Part shown: one piece after another, positions 1 through 6,968 of the stretch
Numbering within the stretch: the first letter of the stretch is position 1
How the letters are laid out: the number at the start of each line of letters is the position of its first letter
Assembly (NCBI RefSeq): GCF_014904795.1
Contig: NZ_JACZFS010000062.1
Location: 1-36,638 of the forward strand
Direction: 5' to 3'
Length of the DNA stretch: 36,638 bases
From: Nisaea nitritireducens
GTDB taxonomy: Bacteria > Pseudomonadota > Alphaproteobacteria > Thalassobaculales > Thalassobaculaceae
The notes under the pieces: model-generated
Told to the model about the DNA's origin: nothing
The model's database searches: none
Seen by the model: the letters and a program-made list of their open reading frames with translations, nothing else
Program-made: the position numbers and the translations under genes

Positions 1-1711
1 GCTGTCCGGTTAAGCTTGTCCCCGCCGCTTCGCCACTGACCGCTGTGACGGTGCCCCTGTTTGTCAGGGAAAGACCGGCTGGCAGGGTGACGGTGACAGT
101 ATTACCGCTGCCGGTACCAGAGACCAGCGTGCCGCTCGTTGCGGACGCGTTGTTGTTTGTCAGGGTGAAGCTGGCATCCGACCCCGAGCTGTCGCCGGTC
201 TTTGTGAGAACGCTGACGGGGAGCTCGTACTGCGAAAATGTCAGCGTGGAGTTCGTGCCGTCATAAGAGACGGAGATCTGCAGGCTGCTGGACGCGTTCG
301 CGATATTCACCGCGTTCGAGCCGCCGAGGCTGATCGAGCTGCCGACGATAGACCCGTTGAGGGAGCTCAGATCTGAGCTTTTCACATAGATCGAGTCGCC
401 GATCTCGAGGCCGTGGATCGTGTCGCCGTTCAGTTTTGAGGCTGCGCCAGAGGACGCGCCCGTGAAGAGGTCTGCGCCGGATCCGCCGACGAGAATATCT
501 TTGTCACTGCCGCCATAGAGGCTGTCGTCACCGGTGCCGCCATAGAGTGTGTTGCCGGCTCCGCCGCCGCCGTCGTCGGCTTTTGAGCCGGCATAGATAA
601 CGTCGTTGCCCTCGTCGCCATAGAGCAGGTTGAGGGCCTTGCCGCCGTCATCGTCGCCGTAGAGCGTGTCGTTGCCGGTGCCGCCATATATCGTGTCCGG
701 GCCGTCGTCCGAGTGGATCCAATCGTCGCCGGCATCGCCGTACAGCACCGCTCCGGTGGTGGTTCCGGTGCCGGCGCCGCCCGGGCCCTGGACGGTGTCG
801 TTCCCATCGCCGCCATAGAACACCGCGCCGGTATTGAAGATGAAGCCCGAGCTGAAATCGTCCCCGGCCCCGCCATAGAAGGTGTCGGCACTGGTGTCGG
901 AGTCGCTCGAAGATCCGAGCGTATCGTTGCCGTCGCCGCCGAAAAGCACGTCGCTGCCGGTCCCGGCCCGGAGCGAATCATTGCCGTCGCCGCCATAGAG
1001 CGTGTCGTTGCCACCATCGCCATAAAGGATGTCGTTCAGGGCATTGCCGTAGACGAGGTCTTCACCCAAGCCGCCATACAGCGTGTCGTTGCCGTCGCCG
1101 CCGGTGATCGTATCGTTGCCGCCATTGCCGATGATGACGTCGTTGCCGGCCAGCGCATCGATATTGTCCGCGTCGCCATCGCTGGTCAGCGTGTCGTTCC
1201 CGGTGGAGGGCGTCCCTGTCACGGCAAGGCGTTCGGGGTAGGTATGCAGCGCCTCGGCCGCGAAAAGTGTCGCGGCGACAGGCAGGCTTGCCCATCCAGC
1301 ATCGCCGCCAAGTGGCCTTGTGGAGGCGTACACAGTGACGCCGAGCGCCTCCTCCAGGGTCTCGACCAGTTCCGCTCCGGCGGGTCCGGCGCCGGTCTCG
1401 CAAGAGATCAGGGCCAGTTCAGCGCCGGGCGCGAGCGCGTCCCGCATGCGATAGAGATTGTGCCGGCCGACCTTTAGCGCTGCGCTGTCGATCCGCTGTC
1501 CTGAGAGTTCGACGGCGCCGGGGGCGCCGTGTGCCAGGATCGAGAGCTGGCGGACACTCGAAGTGCCGGACAGTGCCGCCGCGATTTCCGCCAGCGGATC
1601 GCCCGAAGCGGCGAGCCGGTGTATCTCGGTTCCGGTCCGCAGGCTGGCAGTCAGGAGACCGGTGTCATGGACCGCCGGATCGACGAATAGATAACGCTTG
1701 TTGTGGTTCAT
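1..1711 (-). CDS. DUF4347 / RTX-repeat calcium-binding surface protein, N-terminal part (runs off the left edge)
   Basis: The frame is open from an ATG at 1711 to the window edge, giving 570 codons with no stop, so the protein is 3'-incomplete. Residues 4-165 match the DUF4347 domain found at the N-terminus of very large bacterial adhesin or RTX proteins: KRYLFVDPAV at the start, ILAHGAPG near residue 61 and LISCETGAG near 104. Residues about 171-415 are glycine/aspartate nonapeptide repeats of the hemolysin type (GGxGNDTLYGG, many copies), which fold as a calcium-binding beta roll and usually mark type I secretion. From about 430 the sequence becomes Ser/Thr-rich and looks like a beta-sandwich adhesin region. 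No Sec signal peptide is seen, as expected for RTX proteins with a C-terminal signal, which lies outside the window. The start is chosen because the domain begins immediately after it; no strong Shine-Dalgarno sequence is visible. The ligand is unknown. Confidence 0.88.
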   Translation of the reverse strand, partial: MNHNKRYLFVDPAVHDTGLLTASLRTGTEIHRLAASGDPLAEIAAALSGTSSVRQLSILAHGAPGAVELSGQRIDSAALKVGRHNLYRMRDALAPGAELALISCETGAGPAGAELVETLEEALGVTVYASTRPLGGDAGWASLPVAATLFAAEALHTYPERLAVTGTPSTGNDTLTSDGDADNIDALAGNDVIIGNGGNDTITGGDGNDTLYGGLGEDLVYGNALNDILYGDGGNDTLYGGDGNDSLRAGTGSDVLFGGDGNDTLGSSSDSDTSADTFYGGAGDDFSSGFIFNTGAVFYGGDGNDTVQGPGGAGTGTTTGAVLYGDAGDDWIHSDDGPDTIYGGTGNDTLYGDDDGGKALNLLYGDEGNDVIYAGSKADDGGGGAGNTLYGGTGDDSLYGGSDKDILVGGSGADLFTGASSGAASKLNGDTIHGLEIGDSIYVKSSDLSSLNGSIVGSSISLGGSNAVNIANASSSLQISVSYDGTNSTLTFSQYELPVSVLTKTGDSSGSDASFTLTNNNASATSGTLVSGTGSGNTVTVTLPAGLSLTNRGTVTAVSGEAAGTSLTGQ

Positions 1712-1791
1712 ACTGCGCGTACCCGCTGGCTCTGAGAGATGAAGCGATAGTTCGGGAAGCGCACAATGCTGGTGTGGGGAGTATCAAGATA

Positions 1792-1869
1792 TTGGAATTA
1801 TGGGAATTTTTGGAAAACGCTTTGGAAAAATTGGAAAAATTGGAAAACGTTTTGGAAAAATTGGAAATT
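1792..1869. repeat. TTGGAAAA repeat in the AT-rich upstream region of the RTX gene
   Basis: Copies of TTGGAAAA or a close variant start at 1792, 1801, 1810, 1822, 1831, 1840, 1852 and 1861, giving spacings of 9, 9, 12, 9, 9, 12 and 9 bases. The segments 1810-1839 and 1840-1869 are a tandem 30-bp repeat matching at 27 of 30 positions. The A-rich block contrasts sharply with its GC-rich surroundings. It lies in the 296-bp gap (1712-2007) between the leftward RTX gene and the rightward SDR gene, where no other gene is supported. Possible roles are intrinsically bent DNA, a nucleoid-protein or regulator binding array, or a slippage-prone promoter element. Short frames through it give Trp/Lys- or Leu/Glu-rich peptides without a convincing start. 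Confidence 0.75.
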
Positions 1870-2007
1870 GGGTGTGAAGCCGATGGATGGGGTGGATTCC
1901 GCTGATGTTTGCCGGTTTAGGCAGGCGCCGGGCAGGCCGCTCGTCGATTGACATCTGAGGTGCTACCGCTCAGCCTCCGGGACTTTCATTTGGGGCGGCT
2001 GATGATC

Positions 2008-2811
2008 ATGGCAGAACTCGTTGGCAAGGTAGCGATCGTGACCGGGGCTTCCGCTCCACGCGGGATCGGACGGGCTGTTGCCATGCGTCTGGCCGCTGAG
2101 GGAGCTTCTGTCATCGTCAGCGACCTTGGGACATCTGAAACGACGAACCTGCTCGCGGATATCGTCTCGGAGATCACGGCGGCTGGGGGAACGGCATTGG
2201 CCGTGACGGTCGACGTTACCCGGAAATCAGATATCGAGACCGCGGTGAAGCTGGCGAGGGAGCATTTCGGCCGCATCGACATTCTGGTGAACAATGCGGG
2301 CTCTCTCGCCGGGTCCGCGCCTTTCCTGGAAACGAAGCCGGCTGAATGGGAGACCAGCTTTGCTGTGAACCTGCTTGGCCCCGCCATGTTCACCCAGGCG
2401 GTGATCCCGGAAATGCGGGCGTCGGGCGGCGGTAGCATCGTCAATATCGGCTCCACCGGCAGTCTCGGCGCCGACGCCGGTTTCGGCGCCTATACCGCCA
2501 TGAAACACGGGTTGGTCGGCCTGACCAAAACGGTCGCCGCCGAGTTCGGAGTCGATGGCATTCGCTGCAACGTGGTCTGCCCCGGTTTCATCGCGACGGA
2601 TATGCATACGGCGGCGAACGACCGTCTGGCCCGGGAGAGCAGCCGTCCGGTGGATGCCGTGAAACAGGAGCGTTACAGAACGGTGGCGATGCGCCGGGCG
2701 GGAGAGCCAGAAGAGGTGGCCGAGGCCGTTGCATTTCTTGCCGGCCCGCGCGCGGAATACATCACCGGGATCGCCATGCCGATCAGTGGCGGTACGCCCG
2801 TCGGGCTTTGA
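2008..2811 (+). CDS. SDR family NAD(P)-dependent oxidoreductase
   Basis: A 267-residue classical short-chain dehydrogenase/reductase, the usual length for the family. It has the cofactor motif TGASAPRGIG at residues 12-21, NNAG at 95-98, and the catalytic Ser near 149-152 with Tyr162 and Lys166 (YTAMK). The C-terminal ITGIAMPISGG is also typical. The three residues inserted in the glycine motif (ASAPRG) are seen in some FabG-like SDRs. It should reduce or oxidise a carbonyl/alcohol with NAD(P)H in the cytoplasm; the substrate cannot be read from the sequence. The ATG at 2008 is preferred because the Rossmann fold starts there and a GGGGCGG stretch lies 9 bases upstream. An ATG at 2002 and a TTG at 1948 are in frame. 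It converges with the methyltransferase gene, 16 bases away. Confidence 0.88.
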   Translation: MAELVGKVAIVTGASAPRGIGRAVAMRLAAEGASVIVSDLGTSETTNLLADIVSEITAAGGTALAVTVDVTRKSDIETAVKLAREHFGRIDILVNNAGSLAGSAPFLETKPAEWETSFAVNLLGPAMFTQAVIPEMRASGGGSIVNIGSTGSLGADAGFGAYTAMKHGLVGLTKTVAAEFGVDGIRCNVVCPGFIATDMHTAANDRLARESSRPVDAVKQERYRTVAMRRAGEPEEVAEAVAFLAGPRAEYITGIAMPISGGTPVGL

Positions 2812-2827
2812 CACATACCCGCTCCGG

Positions 2828-3451
2828 TCACTGCTTGCGGGCGATTCCGAATAGCGCCTTTGCCGGTCCGGGGTGCCAGCTTTCCTCTATCTCAAGCCCC
2901 GCCGCTTCGAAGTCGGCGATCAGGGTCTCGGCGGTGAAGAAGCCGACCCAGGGCACGAGGCCAAGCCAGCGAGCCGGCGGTAGAACGAAACGCAACCAGC
3001 CTAACCGGCCGCCGGCAAGGCACGGGGTGGAGCTGATGAAGAGCCCTCCCGGCTTCAGCAGGCGTACCGCTTTCGCGATGGCGGCCCGGCGGTCGCGCAG
3101 CAGGTGCAGGATGCTGTGCGCCATGACGAGGTCGTAGTTCCCGTCCTCAGCCTCCAGGCTGTCGAAATCCGCGACCTCGAAAGTGATATTCCCGACGCTG
3201 GCTGCCTCCGCCTTGTGGCGTGCGATTTCCAGCATTTTTGGTGAGATATCCACCGCCCGGATATGCGCGACATGCGGGGCATGATGCAGGGCCGTGGTTC
3301 CGGTGCCGCAGCCGAATTCGAGAACCTCCATGCCGGGGGTGAGGCGTGCGCGGGTCAGGGCGAGCTTGCGTTCGTACGCCGCCTCGTCCCCGACGGGACG
3401 TTTCGCATAGCCTTCTGCGTGTTTGTTCCAGAATTTCGCCGTATTCGTCAT
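2828..3451 (-). CDS. Class I SAM-dependent methyltransferase
   Basis: A 207-residue protein with the Methyltransf_11/25 fold. Motif I is VLEFGCGTGTT, followed by an acidic strand end (AVDIS), a motif with the DF dipeptide (FEVADFDSL), YDLVMAHSILHLL and LLKPGGLFIS. It transfers a methyl group from S-adenosylmethionine to an unidentified small molecule. The N-terminal FWNKHAEGYAKRPVGDEAAYERK resembles quinone- or tellurite-type methyltransferases. The ATG at 3451 is chosen because AAGGGGAG lies six bases upstream; longer in-frame starts up to 3526 would include that site. It follows the TetR gene on the same strand after 105 bases, so co-transcription is possible. The gene stops 16 bases from the end of the convergent SDR gene. 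Confidence 0.88.
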   Translation of the reverse strand: MTNTAKFWNKHAEGYAKRPVGDEAAYERKLALTRARLTPGMEVLEFGCGTGTTALHHAPHVAHIRAVDISPKMLEIARHKAEAASVGNITFEVADFDSLEAEDGNYDLVMAHSILHLLRDRRAAIAKAVRLLKPGGLFISSTPCLAGGRLGWLRFVLPPARWLGLVPWVGFFTAETLIADFEAAGLEIEESWHPGPAKALFGIARKQ

Positions 3452-3556
3452 CCGCATCTCCCCTTTGCGGGAGCTTTGTGTGGCGAAAGAGGCAGTCTGT
3501 CGACCGGGTAAAAAGGATCCGGACACACAAGACTGTGAGCGCTGTAGGACACCCGT

Positions 3557-4213
3557 TTAGCGCTCTGTTCCGGCCCGGTGCAATTCACTCACTGCCATGC
3601 GTTTATAGGTATCGACGAGTTTCGCTCCTTCGTCCGGCTCGACCGAAATCGCGAGCCGCATGGCGGCTTCGCCAAAATGCATGATCAGGAAACAATCTGT
3701 GGCGGCGCGCTCCGGGTCACAGTCCGGCGCGACACGGCAGAGAGCTTCGGAAAGCAGGGCGCCGCTCTTGCGGCTTTCCGCGATTTCCATGTCTCTCAGG
3801 GTCTTGTCGGCGCCTATGCCGGAATAGATGTCGCGAATGACCGGTTCCGCCTGGAAGAGAGCGTAATAGACGTCGATCAGCTCGTTCAGCGCATCGCAGA
3901 GGGCGTCGAGCGTTTCCGCACCGGACAGCCCGTCCTTGATGCATCTGAGACATTCCGCACCGTAATGCTCGGCGAGTGCCCGGATGATCGCGCTCTTGTC
4001 CGGAAAATACTGGTAGAGCGAGCCGATGGAGACGTCCGCCAGCCGCGCCACCTCGCTCATCGTCATCGCCTCGCTGCCCTTCTCGGCGATCAGCTGGATG
4101 GCGCAGTTCAGCATGTGTTCGACACGTGCGCGGCTGCGTTCCTGATTGGGCATGCGCCGGAGCGAGATGTGCTCCAGCGTGACCTGCGACATGTCCGGCA
4201 AATTCTTCGACAT
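3557..4213 (-). CDS. TetR/AcrR family transcriptional regulator
   Basis: A 218-residue protein with an N-terminal TetR helix-turn-helix (from about residue 27: ILNCAIQ-like helix, then MTMSEVARLADVSIGSLYQY and FPDKSAIIRALAEHY), followed by an all-helical ligand-binding domain. The ATG at 4213 has GGAG five bases upstream; a GTG at 4219 is the alternative. It is divergent from the NmrA-type reductase at 4324, and the 110-base gap contains a perfect 10-bp inverted repeat overlapping a promoter. By the usual logic of divergent TetR pairs it represses that reductase and perhaps itself until an inducer binds. The inducer is unknown, though an electrophile or quinone would fit the NmrA partner. Confidence 0.9.
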   Translation of the reverse strand: MSKNLPDMSQVTLEHISLRRMPNQERSRARVEHMLNCAIQLIAEKGSEAMTMSEVARLADVSIGSLYQYFPDKSAIIRALAEHYGAECLRCIKDGLSGAETLDALCDALNELIDVYYALFQAEPVIRDIYSGIGADKTLRDMEIAESRKSGALLSEALCRVAPDCDPERAATDCFLIMHFGEAAMRLAISVEPDEGAKLVDTYKRMAVSELHRAGTER

Positions 4214-4253
4214 AACCACTCCGTGAACTCACCCCGCATCTGAGCAAATTTCG

Positions 4254-4282
4254 TTGACTTGGTAAATGTGAGAGTTTATCAG
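4254..4282 (+). promoter_or_regulatory. Predicted sigma-70 promoter of the NmrA-type gene
   Basis: TTGACT at 4254-4259 (five of six consensus bases) is separated by 17 bases from TATCAG at 4277-4282 (four of six). It points toward the reductase start at 4324. The left arm of the inverted repeat lies in the spacer. Confidence 0.5.
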
Positions 4283-4312
4283 ATTTCAAAATATGAGTAA
4301 TCCTCACATTTA
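4263..4312. promoter_or_regulatory. Inverted-repeat operator, probably for the divergent TetR regulator
   Basis: TAAATGTGAG at 4263-4272 and its exact reverse complement CTCACATTTA at 4303-4312 are separated by 30 bases. The left arm sits between the predicted -35 and -10 elements, and the right arm sits just before the reductase's ribosome-binding site. The right arm covers the ATG at 4312, which favours the ATG at 4324 as the true start. This layout fits repression by two bound dimers or by a loop, but binding is inferred, not shown. Confidence 0.55.
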
Positions 4313-4323
4313 TGGAGAACGTG

Positions 4324-5178
4324 ATGAACAGATACGACGAGACGGCGCCGATCCTGGTGTTGGGCGGGACGGGCAAGACCGGACAACGGGTGGTGAAGCG
4401 GTTGATCGAACAGGGACAGCCTGTCCGAATCGGCTCCCGTGAAGCAGCGCTGCCGTTCGACTGGGACGCGCCGGAAACCTGGGCGCCTGTGGTCGAGGGA
4501 ACGCGGGCCATCTACATCGCCTATCATCCGGATCTTGCTGTTCCGGGCGCCCTGAAAACGGTCGGCGACTTTGTCGAGACGGCGCTCCGCGCAGGTGTGA
4601 AGCGCATGGTTCTTCTGTCCGGCCGGGGCGAGGAAGAGGCGGAGCAGACGGAACAGATGCTGATCGCCTCGGGCGCCGACTGGACCATCGTCCGGGCGAG
4701 CTGGTTCTTCCAGAATTTCAGCGAGACCTTCCTGGCCGACGCCATCAATACGGGCGAGGTCGCGCTGCCGATCGGCGATGTGAAAGAGCCGTTCATAGAC
4801 GTCGAGGATATTGCCGATGTGGCGGCGGCGGCCCTTACCGATCCAGCGCATATCGGCAAGCTCTATGAGGTCACCGGCCCGGAGCTGCTGAGCTTTTCCG
4901 AAGCCGTTGCCGGTATCGCAGCTGCATCGGAGAAGCCGATCCGTTATCGGCAGATCCCGGCGGCGGACTACAAGGCCGCGATGGAGCAGGCCGGCGTGCC
5001 GGAAGATATGATCTCGCTTGTCCTGTACCTCTTCACCACTGTCCTGGACGGGCGCAATGCCAATGTGACGGATGGTGTAAGCCAGGCGCTCGGCCGTCCG
5101 CCGCGCCGTTTTACAGATTATGCGAAGCGGACCGCACTGACCGGCATCTGGGGTGCTGAAACGGCTGCACTGGCCTGA
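4324..5178 (+). CDS. NmrA-family NAD(P)H-binding reductase/sensor
   Basis: A 284-residue protein of the NmrA/atypical SDR group. The dinucleotide-binding motif GGTGKTG lies at about residues 14-20, followed by a strand with VRIGSRE, ATRAIYIAYHPD, then VKRMVLLSGRG and the family's WTIVRASWFFQNFSE. Such proteins (for example azoreductase- or QorB-like reductases and redox sensors) bind NADP(H) in the cytoplasm. The YxxxK catalytic pair of classical SDRs is not evident, which is normal here. The ATG at 4324 has GGAG six bases upstream; the ATG at 4312 lies inside the operator arm. Expression is probably controlled by the divergent TetR protein. A strong terminator follows 33 bases after the stop. 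Confidence 0.85.
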   Translation: MNRYDETAPILVLGGTGKTGQRVVKRLIEQGQPVRIGSREAALPFDWDAPETWAPVVEGTRAIYIAYHPDLAVPGALKTVGDFVETALRAGVKRMVLLSGRGEEEAEQTEQMLIASGADWTIVRASWFFQNFSETFLADAINTGEVALPIGDVKEPFIDVEDIADVAAAALTDPAHIGKLYEVTGPELLSFSEAVAGIAAASEKPIRYRQIPAADYKAAMEQAGVPEDMISLVLYLFTTVLDGRNANVTDGVSQALGRPPRRFTDYAKRTALTGIWGAETAALA

Positions 5179-5210
5179 GGGCTGGATTACCAAAACCGTC
5201 CCGCGCCTGA

Positions 5211-5249
5211 ATGAAAAACCCGCGACAAAAAGCGTCGCGGGTTTTTCAT
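5211..5249. terminator. Bidirectional intrinsic terminator
   Basis: A perfect 16-bp stem (ATGAAAAACCCGCGAC at 5211-5226, its complement at 5234-5249) encloses a seven-base loop. T-runs flank the GC core on both strands. It ends the reductase transcript and lies only 34 bases before the polyketide synthase start. Confidence 0.9.
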
Positions 5250-5283
5250 TTGTCGTGTGAAGGATCGGGCGCACATTGACAGC

Positions 5284-6333
5284 ATGGTTAATCCTAAACT
5301 TCTCAGCGTCGCGACCGCCGTGCCCTGTCACTGCCTGTCGCAAGCCGATGCCCTTGCCCATGCCCGCCAGATCTTCGAAGAGCGGGTGCCGGCCTTTGCC
5401 CGGTTGGCGCCGGTCTATGTCAATGCCGGGGTCGAGACGCGCTATCTGTCCGTACCGCTCGACTGGTTCGCCAGGCCGCGCAGCTGGACAGAGGCGAACC
5501 GGATCTATCTCGAGGTCGCCGAGGATCTTCTTGCCGAGGCCGCAGGCCGGGCACTGGAGCAAGCCGGTCTCGCCGCATCGGACGTGGACACGCTGGTCGT
5601 CGTCTCCAGCACCGGCATTGCAACGCCGAGCTTGGATGCGCGGATGCTGCGACGACTGGATTTCCGGGACGATGTGAAACGGGTGCCGTTGTTCGGGCTT
5701 GGCTGCGCCGGTGGTGTGCTCGGCCTTGGCAGGGCAGCACAGCTTGCGGCGAGTGGGGAAGGGGAGACGGTCCTGCTGCTGGTGGTCGAGCTGTGCAGTC
5801 TGACCTTCCGCTGGTCCGATACCGGGAAATCCAATCAGGTGGCGACCGCGATCTTCGGCGATGGTGCAGCGGCGGCGGTGCTGCGTGGCGCGCGCGACGG
5901 GGATGGCGCGGCTGTCACGGCCTGGGGTGAGCATACCTGGCCGGACTCCCTCGACGTCATGGGCTGGTCGGTGGAGGAGGACGGCTTCGGCGTGATCTTC
6001 AGCCCGCGCATTCCCGAGATCGTTCGCACTGGCATGCGCAGCGAGGTGGACCGTTTCCTGGCCCGCCACGGATTGAGCCTCTCCGATATCGACCTGTTCG
6101 CCTGCCATCCCGGCGGTGCGAAGGTTGCTGATGCGTTGGAAGAGGCTTTTGATCTCCCCGAGGGCGGCCTGGCGCACTCCCGGTCGGTGCTACGGGATTA
6201 CGGGAACATGTCGGCGGCGACCGTGTTCTTCGTGCTGGAGCGGATGCAGGCGGATGGGTTGGACGGCCGGCGCGTTCTGGTGCAGGCGCTCGGCCCCGGA
6301 TTCACCGCCGGCTTCGCCGTGCTGGAAGGGTGA
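5284..6333 (+). CDS. Type III polyketide synthase (chalcone/stilbene synthase-like)
   Basis: A 349-residue thiolase-fold enzyme, close to the family's usual length. The catalytic triad is visible: Cys141 in GLGCAGG, a His in LFACHPGG and an Asn in NMSAATVFFVLERM. The C-terminal GPGFTAGFAVLEG is the family signature loop. It condenses an acyl-CoA starter with malonyl-CoA units and cyclises the product without an acyl carrier protein, giving pyrones or resorcinols. The ATG at 5284 is preferred because homologous proteins begin just before LLSVAT; a GTG at 5257 is possible and neither has a strong Shine-Dalgarno site. The next gene, an ICMT-like methyltransferase, starts 6 bases after the stop, so the two are translationally coupled. 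The pair resembles bpsA-bpsB of Bacillus and srsA-srsB of Streptomyces, which make methylated alkylpyrones or alkylresorcinols. Confidence 0.93.
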   Translation: MVNPKLLSVATAVPCHCLSQADALAHARQIFEERVPAFARLAPVYVNAGVETRYLSVPLDWFARPRSWTEANRIYLEVAEDLLAEAAGRALEQAGLAASDVDTLVVVSSTGIATPSLDARMLRRLDFRDDVKRVPLFGLGCAGGVLGLGRAAQLAASGEGETVLLLVVELCSLTFRWSDTGKSNQVATAIFGDGAAAAVLRGARDGDGAAVTAWGEHTWPDSLDVMGWSVEEDGFGVIFSPRIPEIVRTGMRSEVDRFLARHGLSLSDIDLFACHPGGAKVADALEEAFDLPEGGLAHSRSVLRDYGNMSAATVFFVLERMQADGLDGRRVLVQALGPGFTAGFAVLEG

Positions 6334-6338
6334 GCGGG

Positions 6339-6863
6339 ATGGAATTGGGATGGGCACAATGGACGGCGCTGGTCGTGGCCGGGCTGCGCCTGGCTGAGCT
6401 GGTCTATGCGCGGCGCAACCTCGCGCGTCTGATAGCGCGGGGCGGGCAAGAGCATGGCGCCGGGCATTATCCGCTGTTCGTCCTGCTGCATGGAAGCTGG
6501 CTGTTGGCGCTGTTCTTTCTGGTGCATGAGGCAAAGGCGCCAAGCCTGTCATTGCTCGCCGTTTTCGCCGCCCTGCAGGTTGTCCGCGTCTGGATCATCG
6601 CCAGCCTCGGGCCATACTGGACCACGCGGATCGTGACCGTGCAGGAGGCGCCTTTGGTGCGGCGCGGCCCGTATCGCTTTCTCCGGCACCCGAACTACCT
6701 GCTTGTCGCGGTGGAAATCCCGCTGCTGCCGTTCGCTTTCGGCGCCTGGGACATTGCCGTGTTGTTCGGTGCCGCCAACCTGGCCCTGCTGGCCTATCGG
6801 ATACATGTCGAGGAAGCGGTGCTTGAGCCGCGACGGAAACCGGAACTCTCAGACCATACATAA
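6339..6863 (+). CDS. Isoprenylcysteine carboxyl methyltransferase (ICMT)-family membrane methyltransferase
   Basis: A 174-residue integral membrane protein with about four to five hydrophobic segments (near residues 5-20, 45-65, 70-95 and 125-155). The ICMT signature is RRGPYRFLRHPNYLLVAVEI, with the RHPNY and Glu that bind S-adenosylmethionine, and a C-terminal RIHVEEAVL typical of the family. Bacterial members of this family next to type III polyketide synthases O-methylate alkylpyrone or resorcinol products in the membrane, which is the likely job here. The ATG at 6339 has a GGAAGGG stretch about 8 bases upstream, inside the synthase's last codons. A GTG at 6330 overlapping the synthase stop is an alternative. 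Confidence 0.88.
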   Translation: MELGWAQWTALVVAGLRLAELVYARRNLARLIARGGQEHGAGHYPLFVLLHGSWLLALFFLVHEAKAPSLSLLAVFAALQVVRVWIIASLGPYWTTRIVTVQEAPLVRRGPYRFLRHPNYLLVAVEIPLLPFAFGAWDIAVLFGAANLALLAYRIHVEEAVLEPRRKPELSDHT

Positions 6864-6953
6864 ATCGTCATCCCGGCCGGAGAGCCGGGACCTAGGTGAT
6901 CATAAGAGTGCGCCTTCCACCCCTGGGTCCCTGCTTGCGCAGGGATGACGATT
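6863..6953. repeat. Large imperfect palindromic repeat (CGTCATCCC type), probable bidirectional terminator
   Basis: The outer arms AATCGTCATCCC (6863-6874) and GGGATGACGATT (6942-6953) are exact complements. Inside, GGGACCTAGG near 6887 pairs with CCTGGGTCCC near 6923 at nine of ten positions, and smaller hairpins (CCGGCCGGAGAGCCGG, CCCTGCTTGCGCAGGG) can form. Sequences with this CGTCATCCC...GGGATGACG layout are dispersed intergenic repeats in alphaproteobacteria. This is the only copy I found in the window. It fills the gap between two convergent genes. Confidence 0.7.
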
Positions 6954-6968
6954 ACTTTTAGTTTCCCT

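Noticed and set aside
713-1477. Plus-strand open frame with Val/Ala/Ile-rich periodic sequence
   Set aside because: Periodicity comes from the RTX nonapeptide repeats on the opposite strand.
1766-1951. Short open frame with a WKNWKNWKTFWKNWK peptide over the TTGGAAAA array
   Set aside because: No ribosome-binding site and no recognisable extension; the repeat structure explains the peptide. A repeat-derived peptide cannot be fully excluded.
4279-6177. Long open frame on the minus strand (over 600 codons) opposite the NmrA-type and polyketide synthase genes
   Set aside because: Its sequence is rich in Arg, Gly, His and Ala with no recognisable motif and lies antisense to two well-supported genes; GC-biased third positions create such frames.
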